Translations under genes and position numbers: made by a program
Assembly (NCBI GenBank): GCA_016859345.1
Contig: CM029131.1
Coordinates: forward strand, 10,510,533 to 10,574,532
Length of the DNA: 64,000 bases
Direction of reading: 5' to 3'
Source: Istiophorus platypterus
Lineage: Eukaryota > Chordata > Actinopteri > Istiophoriformes > Istiophoridae
Shown here: one piece after another, positions 13,901-26,335 of the stretch
How the letters are laid out: each line of letters begins with the position of its first letter
Position numbering within the stretch: the first letter of the stretch is position 1
The notes under the pieces: model-generated
Database searches by the model: none
The model's input: only the letters and a program-made list of their open reading frames with translations
Told to the model about the DNA's origin: nothing

Positions 13901-15069
13901 TGGGCTGGTGGGCGACCAGGCAGGAAAGGTGTAGGGGTCACTTCAAATCACGCCGTAATTCAGCGGAGGATGACAGTCATTGTCATCGTGCGCCGTATCC
14001 AGTGTAATCGCCGAAAGGGAAAGTAATTCACTGCTTCCGCATCCTCCCGCAGACTATTTCTAATTATTTATTTTTTAATTCGCTGCGTGCGGGATGGGTG
14101 GTGGTGGTGGGCGGTGCGGTTATCGCGTGCAGCCTCGTATTTGTGTGCGCAGCCATAGGGGTATAACGTCTTTTTGTGCCTGCACGGATACTTTACTTCC
14201 TGTTTTTGTTGCTTTTGCAGGTGTGTGAGGAAAAACACTTCACATAATAAGAATAACAGCATATAATATGATTCTATAGTGCAATGCAACTATACTGCTT
14301 TTGCCTATGAACCCTACCAGGCAAAAATGCGTGACAGTAATCTGATTACTTTCCTCAGTAACAGGAATCACGCTACATCATTTACATTTCATATTCACAG
14401 TAACACACTGTTGCTATGACATTTCTTTTTTTTGGGGGGGGCAGCTTTTTATAATGAAACATAACATTCACCAACTTTTTAAATTTGTTTTTGCCAAAAA
14501 AAAAAAAAACAACAAAAAAAATCAAAACATATTGCAACTCGGGATTGGCTCATGGCAACTAAAGCGTTATTAAACTCTAATGGTTACGTTTGGGACTGGT
14601 TTAATACGGATAAAAAAAAAACGTTCCGACTCCTGTTTTGAGTTCAGATTCTTCGTGCGGGATTGATGGTGTTGACTTCGGGAAGTTTCCTCAGTTGTTG
14701 TGAACTGAAAATTAATTAGGTGCCAGTTTCTGAGGGTAGGTATCGAGGAGGGGCTGTTGTTTTTTTTTTTTCTGTGCTGGACTTTATTGTTGAGCTCTAA
14801 AGCATTGCGGGCTCAGCCGGCAAACCTATCTGTGAGCGCTCGCATGAAAGAAGTTTTTGAAAAAGAAGATATACAGTCTTTGAAAGAGGGGGAGAGTGTC
14901 CTGAAATGTTCTTAATTAAATAAGCAGGGACAATGGGAGCAATAGGGCCAAAGTGGCGTGGGCCACAAATCTCTGAAAGCAGAGGAGACCTTGAAAATAA
15001 GTTAGTAAAAGCTTTGTGTGTTGTGCCTGTCAGTCTAAAGGTATTTGTTAAGGTATTTGTTATTTTGAG
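10942..15069. other. Intergenic, no gene seen
   Basis: Contains one interspersed repeat fragment (11470-11600), A/T runs, and a unique GC-rich stretch 12130-12700. That stretch has three GATAATC/GATTATC sites (12459-12466, 12485-12492, 12609-12615), and the part 13640-13790 has balanced AT-rich unique sequence. No exon could be supported. Confidence 0.35.
11470..11600 (+). repeat. Diverged teleost interspersed repeat, copy 1 (GATGTTACTAAAACAGG family)
   Basis: GATGCTACTGAAACAGGGGC, then GAATGTTGCATTTTC, GGGGGACTATTTTCTG and GAGTATTTACAGC align with the copy at 25800-25935. Confidence 0.6.
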
Positions 15070-15092
15070 CTCTCTCTCTCTGTCTCTCTCTC

Positions 15093-15125
<33 letters not shown>

Positions 15126-15142
15126 CTCTGTCTGTCTGTCTA

Positions 15143-15196
<54 letters not shown>

Positions 15197-15202
15197 TGTG
15201 TG
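15070..15202. repeat. (CT/CTGT)n-(GT)n compound microsatellite
   Basis: A CTCTCTGT array passes through TCTG units into about 65 bases of GT. It generates long meaningless frames on both strands. Confidence 0.95.
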
Positions 15203-16421
15203 GGAGCAGCGGTTTTGTTCCAGACGCCACATTTACCGGAGAAACCTCGAAGAAAAAAAAGAAAAATTCCTGCGTCCTCTTCGGCAACAAGCTGAGGTTT
15301 TGTTTTGTCCTTCCTGGCAAACGCGTAAGTTTTCACCTAACACAGAAACGGATTATTATCCCGTCTGGCAGCATCAATATGTCTGAGTCCAAAACAAATA
15401 ATCAGAATTCAGTCAGTGTGCGTTCTGAGGAGACATTTTCTCTCTGTGCCAAAAAACACTCCGCGGTTGCTCAGGATTCAAACACTACACTGCTCAACCA
15501 AACACACTTCAGGAAACAATTAATACACAGCTTTTTTTTTTTTTTTTTTTTTTTAAGTTGTTGTGGACATATTTTGGCAGCGTCCTCATCAAGGTTTTGC
15601 CGCGTCTCCAAGCCGAAATTGGACTGATTTAATTCCAAGAGAAATGGTTCCCCTTAAATTTGGAATGGGAAATGAAAGTGATTAAGGAGGAAGGAGGAGA
15701 AGGCTAACCGCTGACAGCGGGCTCTTGCATGTGATCTATGGATTATGACAGGTCAGCCCTGCTTCGAATACGTGCAGTTTGGTGGCGGTGGCGGTGGTGG
15801 TGGGCGGCGTGGGGGCGAATGGTTGGGGCGGGGGGGGTAAAGAAACAAGCGCCATCTGAGTTTCCATCAGTCAGACTAAATGGTAAATTTCACGAGTACG
15901 GCGCCGTTAATCCTCAGATGTGATCTTGTTTCAGAAACCCTCTTAGAAACTCTGAAGTGCACTAAAACCGTCAACAGTATCCCATCACAAATCGTCCTTT
16001 CCTGGGGTTTTGGCACATTTTTTTTTTTTTTTTGCCACCTATCAGTTCTGTAACATAATCTCTGTTAATCTCTACTATCTCGAGTTTTTCTTTTTCCTTT
16101 TCAGCCCTGTGAAGTACACCTCTTGGACGGCGGCTCCGTCTGACGGCGGAGATAAGACTCCTCCGGGTCAAAGCTGCTCCTGCATCAGTATGCGTCGCTT
16201 TGAGCGGCACAGGAAACAAGGAGAGACTCGGGCTGAGTCTGGGTGACTGTGTCCTGAAAACAGAATATTCCTTCCCCTGTATGTATTTGGCTGCATTATC
16301 CCGTACGTCGCTAAACGGATTCGGATTGGATGTCAGATGTGAGGCTTCCTCTGCTCCCCTTCGCTAATCCTTTTACATGCTGGACCTCACTTGTACTTCA
16401 CGAACCCAGTAAGCAACACGG

Positions 16422-16470
<49 letters not shown>

Positions 16471-18047
16471 GCAGCAACAGAAAGTCGTACCCATTGTAAT
16501 TAATGAAAGGGATCGGGTTGGACTCGAGCTCTGAGCGGGAGACATGAATTAAAACATGAATTGAAAAAACAAAAAGTCAAGCAGGCTGCAGCGAGAATAA
16601 TGAGTAGTTGTGTGATGCCGTAACTTCGCTGTGTTACGTGTTCGGTCAACCTGCCTGAACAATATGTAATTGGCTGAGCTTGTGTTTATGCTTGAGTGGG
16701 GCTTTTGCGGCGCGGCTACCCCTAAGCACCTCATGATATTATATTGTAGGTGCAAACAGGTTTTTTAGCTGATGTAATATCCACTTTTTACCAATGTTTT
16801 AGGTTTTGTCTGAGGTTTTATGGCTGAGTAATGATACATTACACTGTTCATATAAAGGGCAATGTGTAATTTCCATATAATTTCTTAACAATTTCCAATA
16901 AAGTTGTCTGAAGATAACTATTTCAGTTGGCGCTGAAAGAAAGTAGGAGCTTTCTTGATAGAAAAGCTACATTCTACCACGGGCAAATATTAATTTCTTA
17001 TTTACTTACTATTATGAATCACTGCTCTCCCTATTCGTCAATTGTATGCTTGCCTCTAGACATCCGCCAAATTTTGTGGACTTTGCTGTAATGGATCCTT
17101 GCATCAATAATCAGAGATTTTTATTGAGCTGGACACGTTGTACCCTGCGTTCCCTGGACCTGTCAAATGAAATCTCTTCTTTGCAACTCCTCAGTGGCAG
17201 CGAATTTTTGACTACGCTGAAATATGCAGCACGTATATTTTCTCGAAACAAACTTCAATATACTTTAAAAAATAAAAAGATTAATTGAGAATTTTCCCAA
17301 CAACTTTTCCAATTACCATCGTGAGCCCTGTCCTCTGCTGTGTCCATGTACGTATTCTGGTTAAAAAAAAATGACCCTGGCAGCGTTTTACAGTGAGACG
17401 GTCCGCTGCTTGCAGGCTCTGGGGGCAGTTTGAAGAAGCTCCTCTGGCTGGAGCTGGGACTACTAGCAGGGGTCCCCTCTCTTTCTGCGGGGGAGAATAT
17501 CAGGGGGCCTGCTGAGGCCGAGGGCGAAGTGTCGGCTTTACGATTCCCCCCACGTCCGTCCGATTCCCAGCCACTCGCGGATCAATAGTGGTCTTTGAGC
17601 AAAGCAGAGGCCCCTATTGTGAGTAGCGTCTGCCAGGGCCGAGCCGCAGCCACCGCTGGTGCGGCTAAACCATGACGGATCCATCTCGGCCTGGTTCTCC
17701 CATTAGTCAGCCACCATGGGTGAAAACACAGACCTAAGGTCCCCTAATGGGAATTTAATGCACTTCAGTGTACCTGCAGCCAAACAGAGAGCAAACGGAC
17801 GCTGTTTTTTAAAATTTTTTTTATTTTTTTTTATTTTCCCTCCTCAGATGATGACTCACAGTGGATATTAGATCTCCACCGCTGGCGAGGCCGACATGTA
17901 TCATAAGCAGAGTCTCTTTGTGTGCGGAAGCTGCTCCAAATTGGAATCGGGGCACTGAGTGCACTTGTGTGTTGCCGTTGGGTATACGGCTTAGTGGATG
18001 GATTGTTTCTTTTACTGGGAAGTGTGTGCTTAATGCGGAGCAGGAGG
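15203..18047. other. Intergenic, no gene seen
   Basis: Has a 22-base T run (about 15532-15554), a CA microsatellite (16423-16470) and AT-rich DNA at 16750-17280. Bases 17380-17790 are unique, GC-balanced and contain a closely spaced SOX-like inverted pair (17583-17619). No coding frame is credible. Confidence 0.35.
16423..16470. repeat. (CA)n microsatellite
   Basis: 48 bases of CA with one CAAA interruption. Confidence 0.95.
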
Positions 18048-18059
18048 TGTGTGTGTGTG

Positions 18060-18147
<88 letters not shown>
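18048..18147. repeat. (GT)n microsatellite
   Basis: About 100 bases of GT with GC and TT variants. Confidence 0.95.
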
Positions 18148-18150
<3 letters not shown>

Positions 18151-19740
18151 GGTTGTGTTGGGGTGTGCGTGCTTGCCTTATCGTGCATGGATATTAGCTT
18201 GGTGTGTGTTCTCTCAGTTACACATCACGTCCTCTGTTTCTCCCCATCGAACCAAGAAAAAAAAAAGAGAGAAAGTGAATCTCTGCGGTGCGAATCAACC
18301 TTTTATTATACAGTAAATTTCTGCCGCATGTTACCTGTGGATGAGAAAAAGTCCTAAAATTTGTTTCTTTCTTTTTCCATTTTCATCTCTTCATTCACTG
18401 AAAATGTAGTTTTGTGCTTTTTTCTGTGCTATTTAAGCATAAAAAACTGATTTCCCACTGAAACAGCTTCCATTCTCTCTATTTAGTATTCAGTATATGA
18501 ATTATGTATATAGATAAATACATCACTCCATACAACCCATGCTGTATCTACTGTGTAGCCCTTGAAAAAAAAAAAAAATTCTGCCTGACTGAGGCCTTAA
18601 TTAATCTAATTACTTGCTCAATTTGACTTCCCAATCTAAACTTCCCTTGAACACTCTTCATTCTGGGTTCTAACCGCGCATGAAGGAGTAAATATTTTAA
18701 TGGTGTCCGCCGGTTTAAGCACAGCAGAGAAAGTAAACACTGTTTGTAATGCTAAATACTTTGCCGAGCAGGATCGGCTCAGAGAGTATTTCATACGCCG
18801 CCGTATCTGCGAGACACTGAATGCTCATTTGCAGGGTGCAGCCTGTGGTGGTTTGCAGGGGGAATTGCTGAGTCTCATCAGGCCGGTGAAATTAGCATCA
18901 TATATTTGCAATCCTTTTAATTTTGCCCAGTGGTTTTAGAGTTGCATTCACCCGTACAGTTGCACTTTTTTTTAACATTGCTGATGAGTTACTTCTCATG
19001 CTTTATCAGCACTTCTAGTTGCTGTTTGCTATTAGGATTCTATATCTGTGATTTTTGGCTGTGCAGTCAACGAAAACATCGCTGGGCAGCCAGCAGGCCG
19101 TTCTCCCTCAGTGCTCTGTGCTTTGCCCCCTTTTGTGCTCTTTAGTCCGAGGACCGTGACACTGACCCTCCAGGGACGCAGAGGGCAAAGTGCTGCTGGT
19201 GGCCATAACCCCGTGAAACCCTCCCTGGGATGCATGTGCACACAGTTTCTGAGTGGGGAGGGGCGACAAGTATAAAACATGACAGTATTGGCAGGTCCCA
19301 GGATGGCCGGGGCTCGTCCGCCCGTCCAAGGTGTTGGGATTCATAATGACCCCGCGTGCCTCTGTCCGACATGTATTGAGCGCCTGTGACACATAAAACT
19401 GCCGTGGCGTGATGAGAAATAACCGCTGTCGGCCCACATCTGCGATTCAAAGGATTTAAACATGGATGTGGGGGGGGGGCAGAGAGGAGAGGAGGCATGG
19501 AAGAGACGGGTAGCATAGGGCAGTCCACAGGGCAGTGCAGCATGATTCATCCGCCTGCAACAGTACACAGGCTTTTTCAAAAACACACTCCCATTACTAT
19601 GACTTTGACACTGGACTCATACCAAAATGGCGATTCAGGCTAAAATACTGTTCACAAAGACTTTAGCTTTTCGCTGGTAGATCCTGGAAAAACGTCTCCT
19701 CCTTTACATTTCAGAGAAGGATCTTTCATTCAAACCCCAT
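18148..19740. other. Intergenic, no gene seen
   Basis: AT-rich to 18700, then unique GC-balanced sequence (19180-19470) with ACATAAAA and GGATTTAAA cores. No coding evidence. Confidence 0.35.
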
Positions 19741-20245
19741 CGAATGCATAGATGGAGGGATGGATGGTTGTATAGATAATCATAAATGGATGGATCGATG
19801 CCTGGATGGATGGTGTTATGATGGATAGATTAATGCATTGATATATGTCAGATGGATGGATGGATGAATGGATGACTAGATTCATGAATGGATGGATAGA
19901 TGATGGATGGATGGATGAATGACTAGATTCATGGTTGGGTGTATTGATTGAGGGATGTATGGATAATGTAAGTTAGATGAAAGAAATTCATGGATTAATG
20001 TTCGGTGGATCCTAAATAATAGATTCAGAAATGGATGGTTGGTTGGATGGATGGAAGGATGGATGGATGGATGGTTGGTTGGATGGATGGAAGGATGGAT
20101 GGATGGATAGAAGGATGGATGGATGGATGGTTGGTTGGATGGATGGAAGGATGGATGGATGGATAGAAGGATGGATGGATGGATGGTTGGTTGGATGGAT
20201 AGAAGGATGGATGGATGGATGATTGGTTGGATGGATGAATGGACG
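19741..20245. repeat. GGAT-based minisatellite
   Basis: Starts as scattered TGGA/TGGT tetramers and becomes a regular array from 20031. There GGTTGGTTGG recurs at 20037, 20073, 20129 and 20185, that is at spacings of 36, 56 and 56 bases. It is translated on both strands into repetitive nonsense (DGWMDGW or SIHPSIHP). Confidence 0.95.
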
Positions 20246-20543
20246 GTGGACATTAGACGAAAGACAGATTCTTAGAAGGAGGGGTGGATGAACGAATGAT
20301 AGATAATGGAAGAGGGGACAGATTCACAGAAATGAAGGGATCTTTATATGAATGGTTGGATTAGAAGCATAATAAATAGAAGGAGGATAGATGAGTAGAC
20401 TGGTGGAAACAAACTGATTAAAGTACATGGAAAATATAAATACAAATAAGATCTTGTATCTAATGTCTCCCCACTTTTACTTTCCACAAAAAACGGCTCC
20501 ACGTGTCATATCTGGATGAATGCTGACAATTAGTTTTAACAAG

Positions 20544-20545
20544 TG

Positions 20546-20580
<35 letters not shown>

Positions 20581-20612
20581 TGTTGACAAGCGTGTGTGTG
20601 TGTGTGTGTTCA
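20544..20612. repeat. (CA)n and (TG)n in inverted arrangement
   Basis: A CA array (20547-20578) and a GT array (20592-20609) face each other across a 14-base spacer. With the flanking TGA/TCA they give perfect 21-base arms at 20544-20564 and 20592-20612. Confidence 0.9.
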
Positions 20613-23600
20613 TGGGTAATCTTTGTGGAGAGGCCGTCCAAAAAGCACCACAACAATGACTGTTCAGCTCCGGATATGTGAAACAGGAATTTCGTTAAAT
20701 AATTCAAAAGCGGTACCTTGCCCGTTAAGTGATGAACTCCGATCCACATTCTTATTTCCAGTGCGGCTGTTCAACATAAAAACACTTTGCCATAGGTTGC
20801 GCATCTAATTTACCACAGAGTAAAACACAAGTAAACAGCCTTTGATGTTTTTTTAAAAATAATTTTTCTTTTTTCTCCCTTTGCCGTGATGTTTCCAGGC
20901 ACAGTGGACCAGTGTGATTTTGAATGATGAGCCATGTTCATGTGGGGGGGGCGGCTCCAGGTAGACCTACCTGTTAACCAGCGCTTAGCCTAAGTATCTG
21001 AGCGGGGGGGAGGAGGGCAGGAACCTCAGCTAAGCGGGGGGGGTCAGGAGAGGGAGGGAGGCGGAGGCGATTGGATTCGTGTGCAGCCTCCGAATCATGT
21101 CATCAGCCTTATGAGACAGGGGAAGTTTGTTAGCGCGTGAGTCCGCACAACTCAGAACAACTACAGCGCCCGGCGGCCTGAAATGCACGCTGGCGAATGT
21201 CGCAACCATGGTGATCGGAGGCAAAAGCATTGAGACAGGCTTTCGAAGACTGATCTTTATTTCAGTGTTTTCAGTGTTATTGTTGCAAGGGTTCCTTTTC
21301 TCATGCCGAGACTTGATTTGATATCTTTCAACACGAAGAAATATCTAGCTCAGAGTTTAGACCATCTTGGGATTTATAGCACTTCTCGAACAACCTTAAA
21401 ATGCAATTTCCCAGTCAGCTTAGGCAACTTTATCCTACATAATCAGGCACTTTCTCTGCCAGAGTTGGAACAGTTTTGGTTGTTTCACATAAGATATCTC
21501 TCTATTTCTTTTCCCTCTGTGCTACTTCTTACTAGTTTGGAGCGGGCGGGGCACTTTTGCTGGCGATGGGATGTTATAAATTTCCGCGTGCCAGTCGGGA
21601 TTTAGCAACGTTTGGAAGCAGAAATCTGACGACAGCGGGTGGGTTTTCTTGGTCGCTGTCGGTCAAATATGATTGGCCCTGAGCGGCAGCAGTGAGGCGT
21701 CTCGCCACGGGCGTCATGGCGTCTGTGTCGGCTACTCCTTTCCGCCTCGGCCTGTCCTTTTCCCCGGTGCCTCCCTCCACGTTGGAGACCTTCCTGAGGG
21801 TGCTGAGTGAGTGAGGATGGGTGGCATGGTAATGGTGGAGGTGTTGTAGATTTAGGGGTGGGGGGTGGGGGGGGGGGACTGGGTCTCGGTCTCGTGGCTC
21901 CTCACAATCAGAGTGGTGCTGGGTTTTAATGAGGAGTCTGTTTATTAAGTCCACTCAGGGAGGCTGTGCAAGTGCTTAGCATTTGCTCTCTAATTAGGAA
22001 AGCTAAACCGTCCCTATTGCTGAGGATCAACCATTGGGGGGGGGCACTCGATGCCGTTGTGCATGGGGTGCAGATTGCTGGGCCAAACACTGGAGGAAGG
22101 AGGAGGGAGGGGCGGGGGTGGGGGTGGGGGTAAACAACAGGCTCACATTTTTTGGGGGAAAAGAGAATCGATTCCCAGAGAAAAGATGAAGAAACCAATC
22201 GCATACAGAAGATGCCACAGTATGTGGGGCATGGCCAAGTTGTTACAAGGAGGCCACCTAGTGGTCTGCAGCAGAACCGCAGCAGAGCGTCACCTTATTT
22301 GTCTAAATTGCAGTTAAAACTGCAACTACAATTTCATCAGCCTCATTACATTACGGCTTTTGTCACGACTGTGGGTTCCCGACTGCCCGCAACTATCAGC
22401 TGAAGGCAGTTCACGTGTGTGAGTGGGTGTGTGGGTGTGTGTGTGTGGGAGTGGGTGGAGAACATCCATGATGAGGATGTTGACAGACGAGAGAGACGGC
22501 ACCGTTCGGCCGCGGCCCCTTTTTGCCCCGCACAATAAATGCCTCCCTTATTGCCCTGCTCCGTGTCACGCCGATTGCTGCTGAAGTGCACGATGAGACG
22601 AGCGCTTTTTAGATTAGGACCCTGATCCAATTTTCATAACTCAGTTTCCGGGGAGAGAGGAGTTGCTGTGGGAGGGCTGGAGGTTGTGGGGGGGGGGGGG
22701 TGTCGGGGTTGGGGGGGGGGTGTGGAGAGACAGATGTAAAAGTGTGTGAGTGTGTTGACCGTAATCAGGTTTTCTTTGTCTGCATCCATTTCACTTTGGG
22801 TAAAAGCGCATCATTGATGGTAGCGCTCGCAGGAGCTCCGGCTTTCAAAGCTGATAATGTTGTGTAGTGTTTTTGTGTTGAAGTTGATGCCTTTATGATG
22901 ATTTTATAGTTGATTTATTAATGCACAAAACCTGGCCTGACCTCGGTAGCAAACTTTCTAAAGATTAACCTTCCTCGGAAACATAATTATTAGTATAAAA
23001 GAAATATTATCTGTGATATTTTCTCTGCCCTTTTTGCAACAGGATTTTTTGATTTAGAAGTACAATGTTTTCAAGATATAATGTAATGAACTGAATAAAA
23101 ATATATATTTTTTGGTATATTGCTGACTATTACCACTGACTAAACTTGAAAGTTCATTTTTGACCTTGGGTCAAAATGTTTAAAAACAATTCTTAGCACA
23201 AGGCCTGCTGCTGGAAATGCTCTGGAATTTTCAACCACATGTCATGGCCTTCATCTGCACTTCCATTAGGGACTACAATAACCAAATATTATGATCACAT
23301 GATATTGTATATGTCGCACGTTAGCGACCATTTCCATGACAATGAGCAAACTCCTTCTGCTGATGAATGCCATGGAATGAGATTGAGATCTCTGGAAAGT
23401 TGCATAAAAGTACATAGAATAGAAGTACATAGAGGGCTCATGTTACCATATTTCCATATATGTACCATATAATTCTGAATACAAGAAAAATAATGTTTTT
23501 GGTTTTGTACTGGTATATACTGTATGAATATGGTCTATATTGCAAATTATGAGTTTAAATTATAGTTTTGAATGGGGTTTTTTTTTGCTTGAAAGAGATA

Positions 23601-25315
23601 ATACTAAGTATTTAGTGTTTGAATTTATGGGGCTTATTTGATCTTCATGTAAGGTGTTAAATAAATAATTTAGCCGTTGATTAAATAATCAAACCTATAG
23701 TCTCTGAAGAAAATTCAGTTCCACTGCAGGTTTCGTAGATATTTCTTATTAAAGTGCTAATTTCTGGACAGGAAGTTGAGGGGAGCGCTGGACTTTACGG
23801 TATTGAGATGTTACGAACGCGTCAACAAGTCCATTCTATAGCACATGAACGGCCTCGTTTGTTTTATCTACCTAACAGGACAGACCGCACTGACCCACAC
23901 GAGCAGTTTCGACCCTGCGTCGCAGTCTGTTCTGACAGTAATCACCCCCGTGTGCAATATCGCTGCATTGACTGATTCCCCGTATATCACCTCCCAACGT
24001 GGATTTGTATTTATTTTATGCCTAACGTTCTAATGTGTATGTTTACAGACAAACACAAACAGATTTACGGGCGTGTTTGTCAGCGTCCCACCGTGTTTGC
24101 TTGTCATGTGCTGGATGAGCGGAGGTGGTTTAGTACCACTGGTGTAACTCATGTACGGCGCTCGTGTCTCCTTGCAGCGATAGCAATATTACAGTGAGCT
24201 CGGCATCACCTCCCCCCTCTGCCGCCCCCTTATCTGTCTCCTCTCTATTACTTTCACTCATCTTCTCTATCTTTCTCTCCCTTGTTTCGCCCCCCACCCT
24301 CTCTTCTTTCTGCTCTGTCTCAAATGCTTCAAGTAGTATCTGTCTATGTGTCTGTCAGCCCCCCCCCCCACCTCCTCATCCCCCCACCACCTCCTTGCAT
24401 CCCTCCCTCTCCCAGACAGTCGACTGGTATGGCGACACCAGACTGCGTGTATTTTTAGCGCCGCCACAGATGGGGCCGTGGCAGCGTGTCAGAGACCAGA
24501 ATGTTCTTTATCTCAGCTGTCAGGCCATTCCTCGGGACCAAAATGGAGCTCGTCCACTTTTCTTTCGGGAGGGGGTGGGGTGGGGGGGGGCTTTCTCTCT
24601 CACTCTTCAAATTGAGGATTTAATTGTGTCTTTTGGCACTGCTGAATAACTTCTGCGGTTGAAGGTGCAAATGAATGCTGGCGAGAGGAAAATGCTCCCA
24701 CTCGCTGTGTCCACTCCTCTGTGGGAGCTGCATCCAAACCTATGATCAAGTGGTGGTGAAGTTTCAGGCCATAACTCTGCAGAAAAAAAAGGAGATTCAT
24801 CACAAAAACAAGCTCCCTGAGAGGACCAAGCACAGCAGATATCAGCCTATACTGGCTGCCTAGTCGTGAGGTTTTCTGAAATTCCACATTTTGCAGCCAC
24901 GATATGTGGTGAAATAACGGATTTGTCTAGCGCTGTGCAGAACATTGGTGAAATTTCTGAACCCAGGCTTCAGCCAGGGCCAAAAGCGGGTTTGTACACC
25001 AGTACATTCAAGACCCCAACCCCCAGTACAACACTGAAAGTACACAGCTTGGGAAGAACCACTTCATTCATAGGCTTCAAACACAATGCTGGACGGCAGA
25101 CACCAGGAAGAGGCTCTTTTCTTTTTTTTCACTGCAGGGAGGAGAAGGAGAAAGATGCTGTGGGCCGCAATGGGGGGGGGGGGTCAAGTGGCCATCTTTG
25201 TGCATCACGGTTCAGAGTCTGCAGAGACTCTCGTTCACACGCTCACACACACAGCAGACTGGCTGTCCATGTGAATATCAAGGAGGGGTGGGACACACAG
25301 GAAGGAGGATGAGGG
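20613..25315. other. Intergenic, no gene seen
   Basis: Contains several G-runs able to form quadruplexes (21856-21880, 22687-22720, 24568-24590), a small GT-rich stretch (22430-22450), a C/T-rich tract (24205-24420) and AT-rich DNA at 22880-23760. No exon could be supported. Confidence 0.35.
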
Positions 25316-25371
25316 CGGAGGGAGGGAGGGAGGGAGGGATGGAGGGATGGAGAGGGAGGGAGAGAGGGAGG
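25316..25371. repeat. (GGGA)n tandem repeat
   Basis: Purine-rich GGGA/GGAT units, about 56 bases. Confidence 0.9.
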
Positions 25372-25799
25372 TGATGTGTGGGAGAGGCAGGGGGCGGTGA
25401 TGGTTTGGTTTGTCAGGCTGTCAGACTCTGTTCAGGTGACTTGGATCCATTTAGCCAGTGAAGGTTTGAACGACCTACTTTCGCTGTTTTTCATTTAACA
25501 TGACAGAGGCACATTATTTAAGACTGTTTGATTCCAGTTCTTTGACAAAGGACATGTTTACGTGTACCATTCATATTGTGGAGGGATTATAAAGGATAAT
25601 ATCCCATATTTTTCTCAGTTTCAACAAGTCTTACAAAAGGACCAAAACCAACACTGTGTACGCCTGCCTCTCCATGCTTTCTGGCTTCCTTACACTGTCT
25701 GTGGCACTCGCCCCGAGCATATTGGTTCCTAGGTCTTAAATTTTTAAAAACGTCTCACAAATATATAGCTCCATTTTTTAAAAAAGACTAAATATCCAG

Positions 25800-25935
25800 G
25801 CACTGTAGCTTTTAGCAGATGTTACTAAAACAGGGGGTAAATGGTGCATTTGTTGGGGACTATTTTCAGATGTGGATTGATACACACTTTGCTGCACTAG
25901 TGACTATTTACAGCACCGGGACAATGTATGTGAGA
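25800..25935 (+). repeat. Diverged teleost interspersed repeat, copy 2 (GATGTTACTAAAACAGG family)
   Basis: GATGTTACTAAAACAGGGGG, then TGGTGCATTTGTTGGGG, ACTATTTTCAGATGTGG and GACTATTTACAGCACC parallel the copy at 11470-11600. Confidence 0.65.
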
Positions 25936-25994
25936 CTGACTCAAAATAACCTACAGTGCCCCCTGTTAATGGTAATAAAGGGGACATGTTTTTT

Positions 25995-26335
25995 TAATGA
26001 AATGTCTCGGCTATTGGATGGATCGCCTTGGGATTTGGCCCAGACATTTATGTCCCCCTCCGGACGAAATTGAGAAAGAAAACTTTACTGTTCCATTAAC
26101 TTTTAATTCAGCACCATCACAAAGTCAAAATTATGACTTTCACATAAGCATTAGCTGTGTTACATGCGAAGCAGCAAACGTTAGCGTGCCGATACACTAA
26201 ACTGAGATGGTGAACGTGGTAAACATTCAAAGATTTTTTTTTTACTGTGTGATGTTAGCATACTGATGCATACTGAAAGCAAACCTGTGGCTAAATGTAG
26301 CATCAAAGAGCTGCTAGCTCGGCTGTAGACCCGTT
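25995..26335 (+). repeat. Teleost interspersed repeat (TATTGGATGGATTGCC ... GCTAGC family)
   Basis: Contains in order AAATGTCTCGGCTATTGGAT, GGATTTGGCCCAGACATT, TGTCCCCCTCCGGACGAA, then ACTGAGATGGTGAACGTGG, TGATGTTAGCATACTGATG and AGAGCTGCTAGCTCGGCTG. This is the known layout of a widespread fish repeat. Confidence 0.75.

Noticed and set aside
14797..15336. 179-codon minus-strand frame
   Set aside because: Runs through the CT/GT compound microsatellite (HTHT, RERD repeats).
19882..20253. 123-codon minus-strand frame of SIHPSIHP repeats
   Set aside because: Translation of the GGAT minisatellite.
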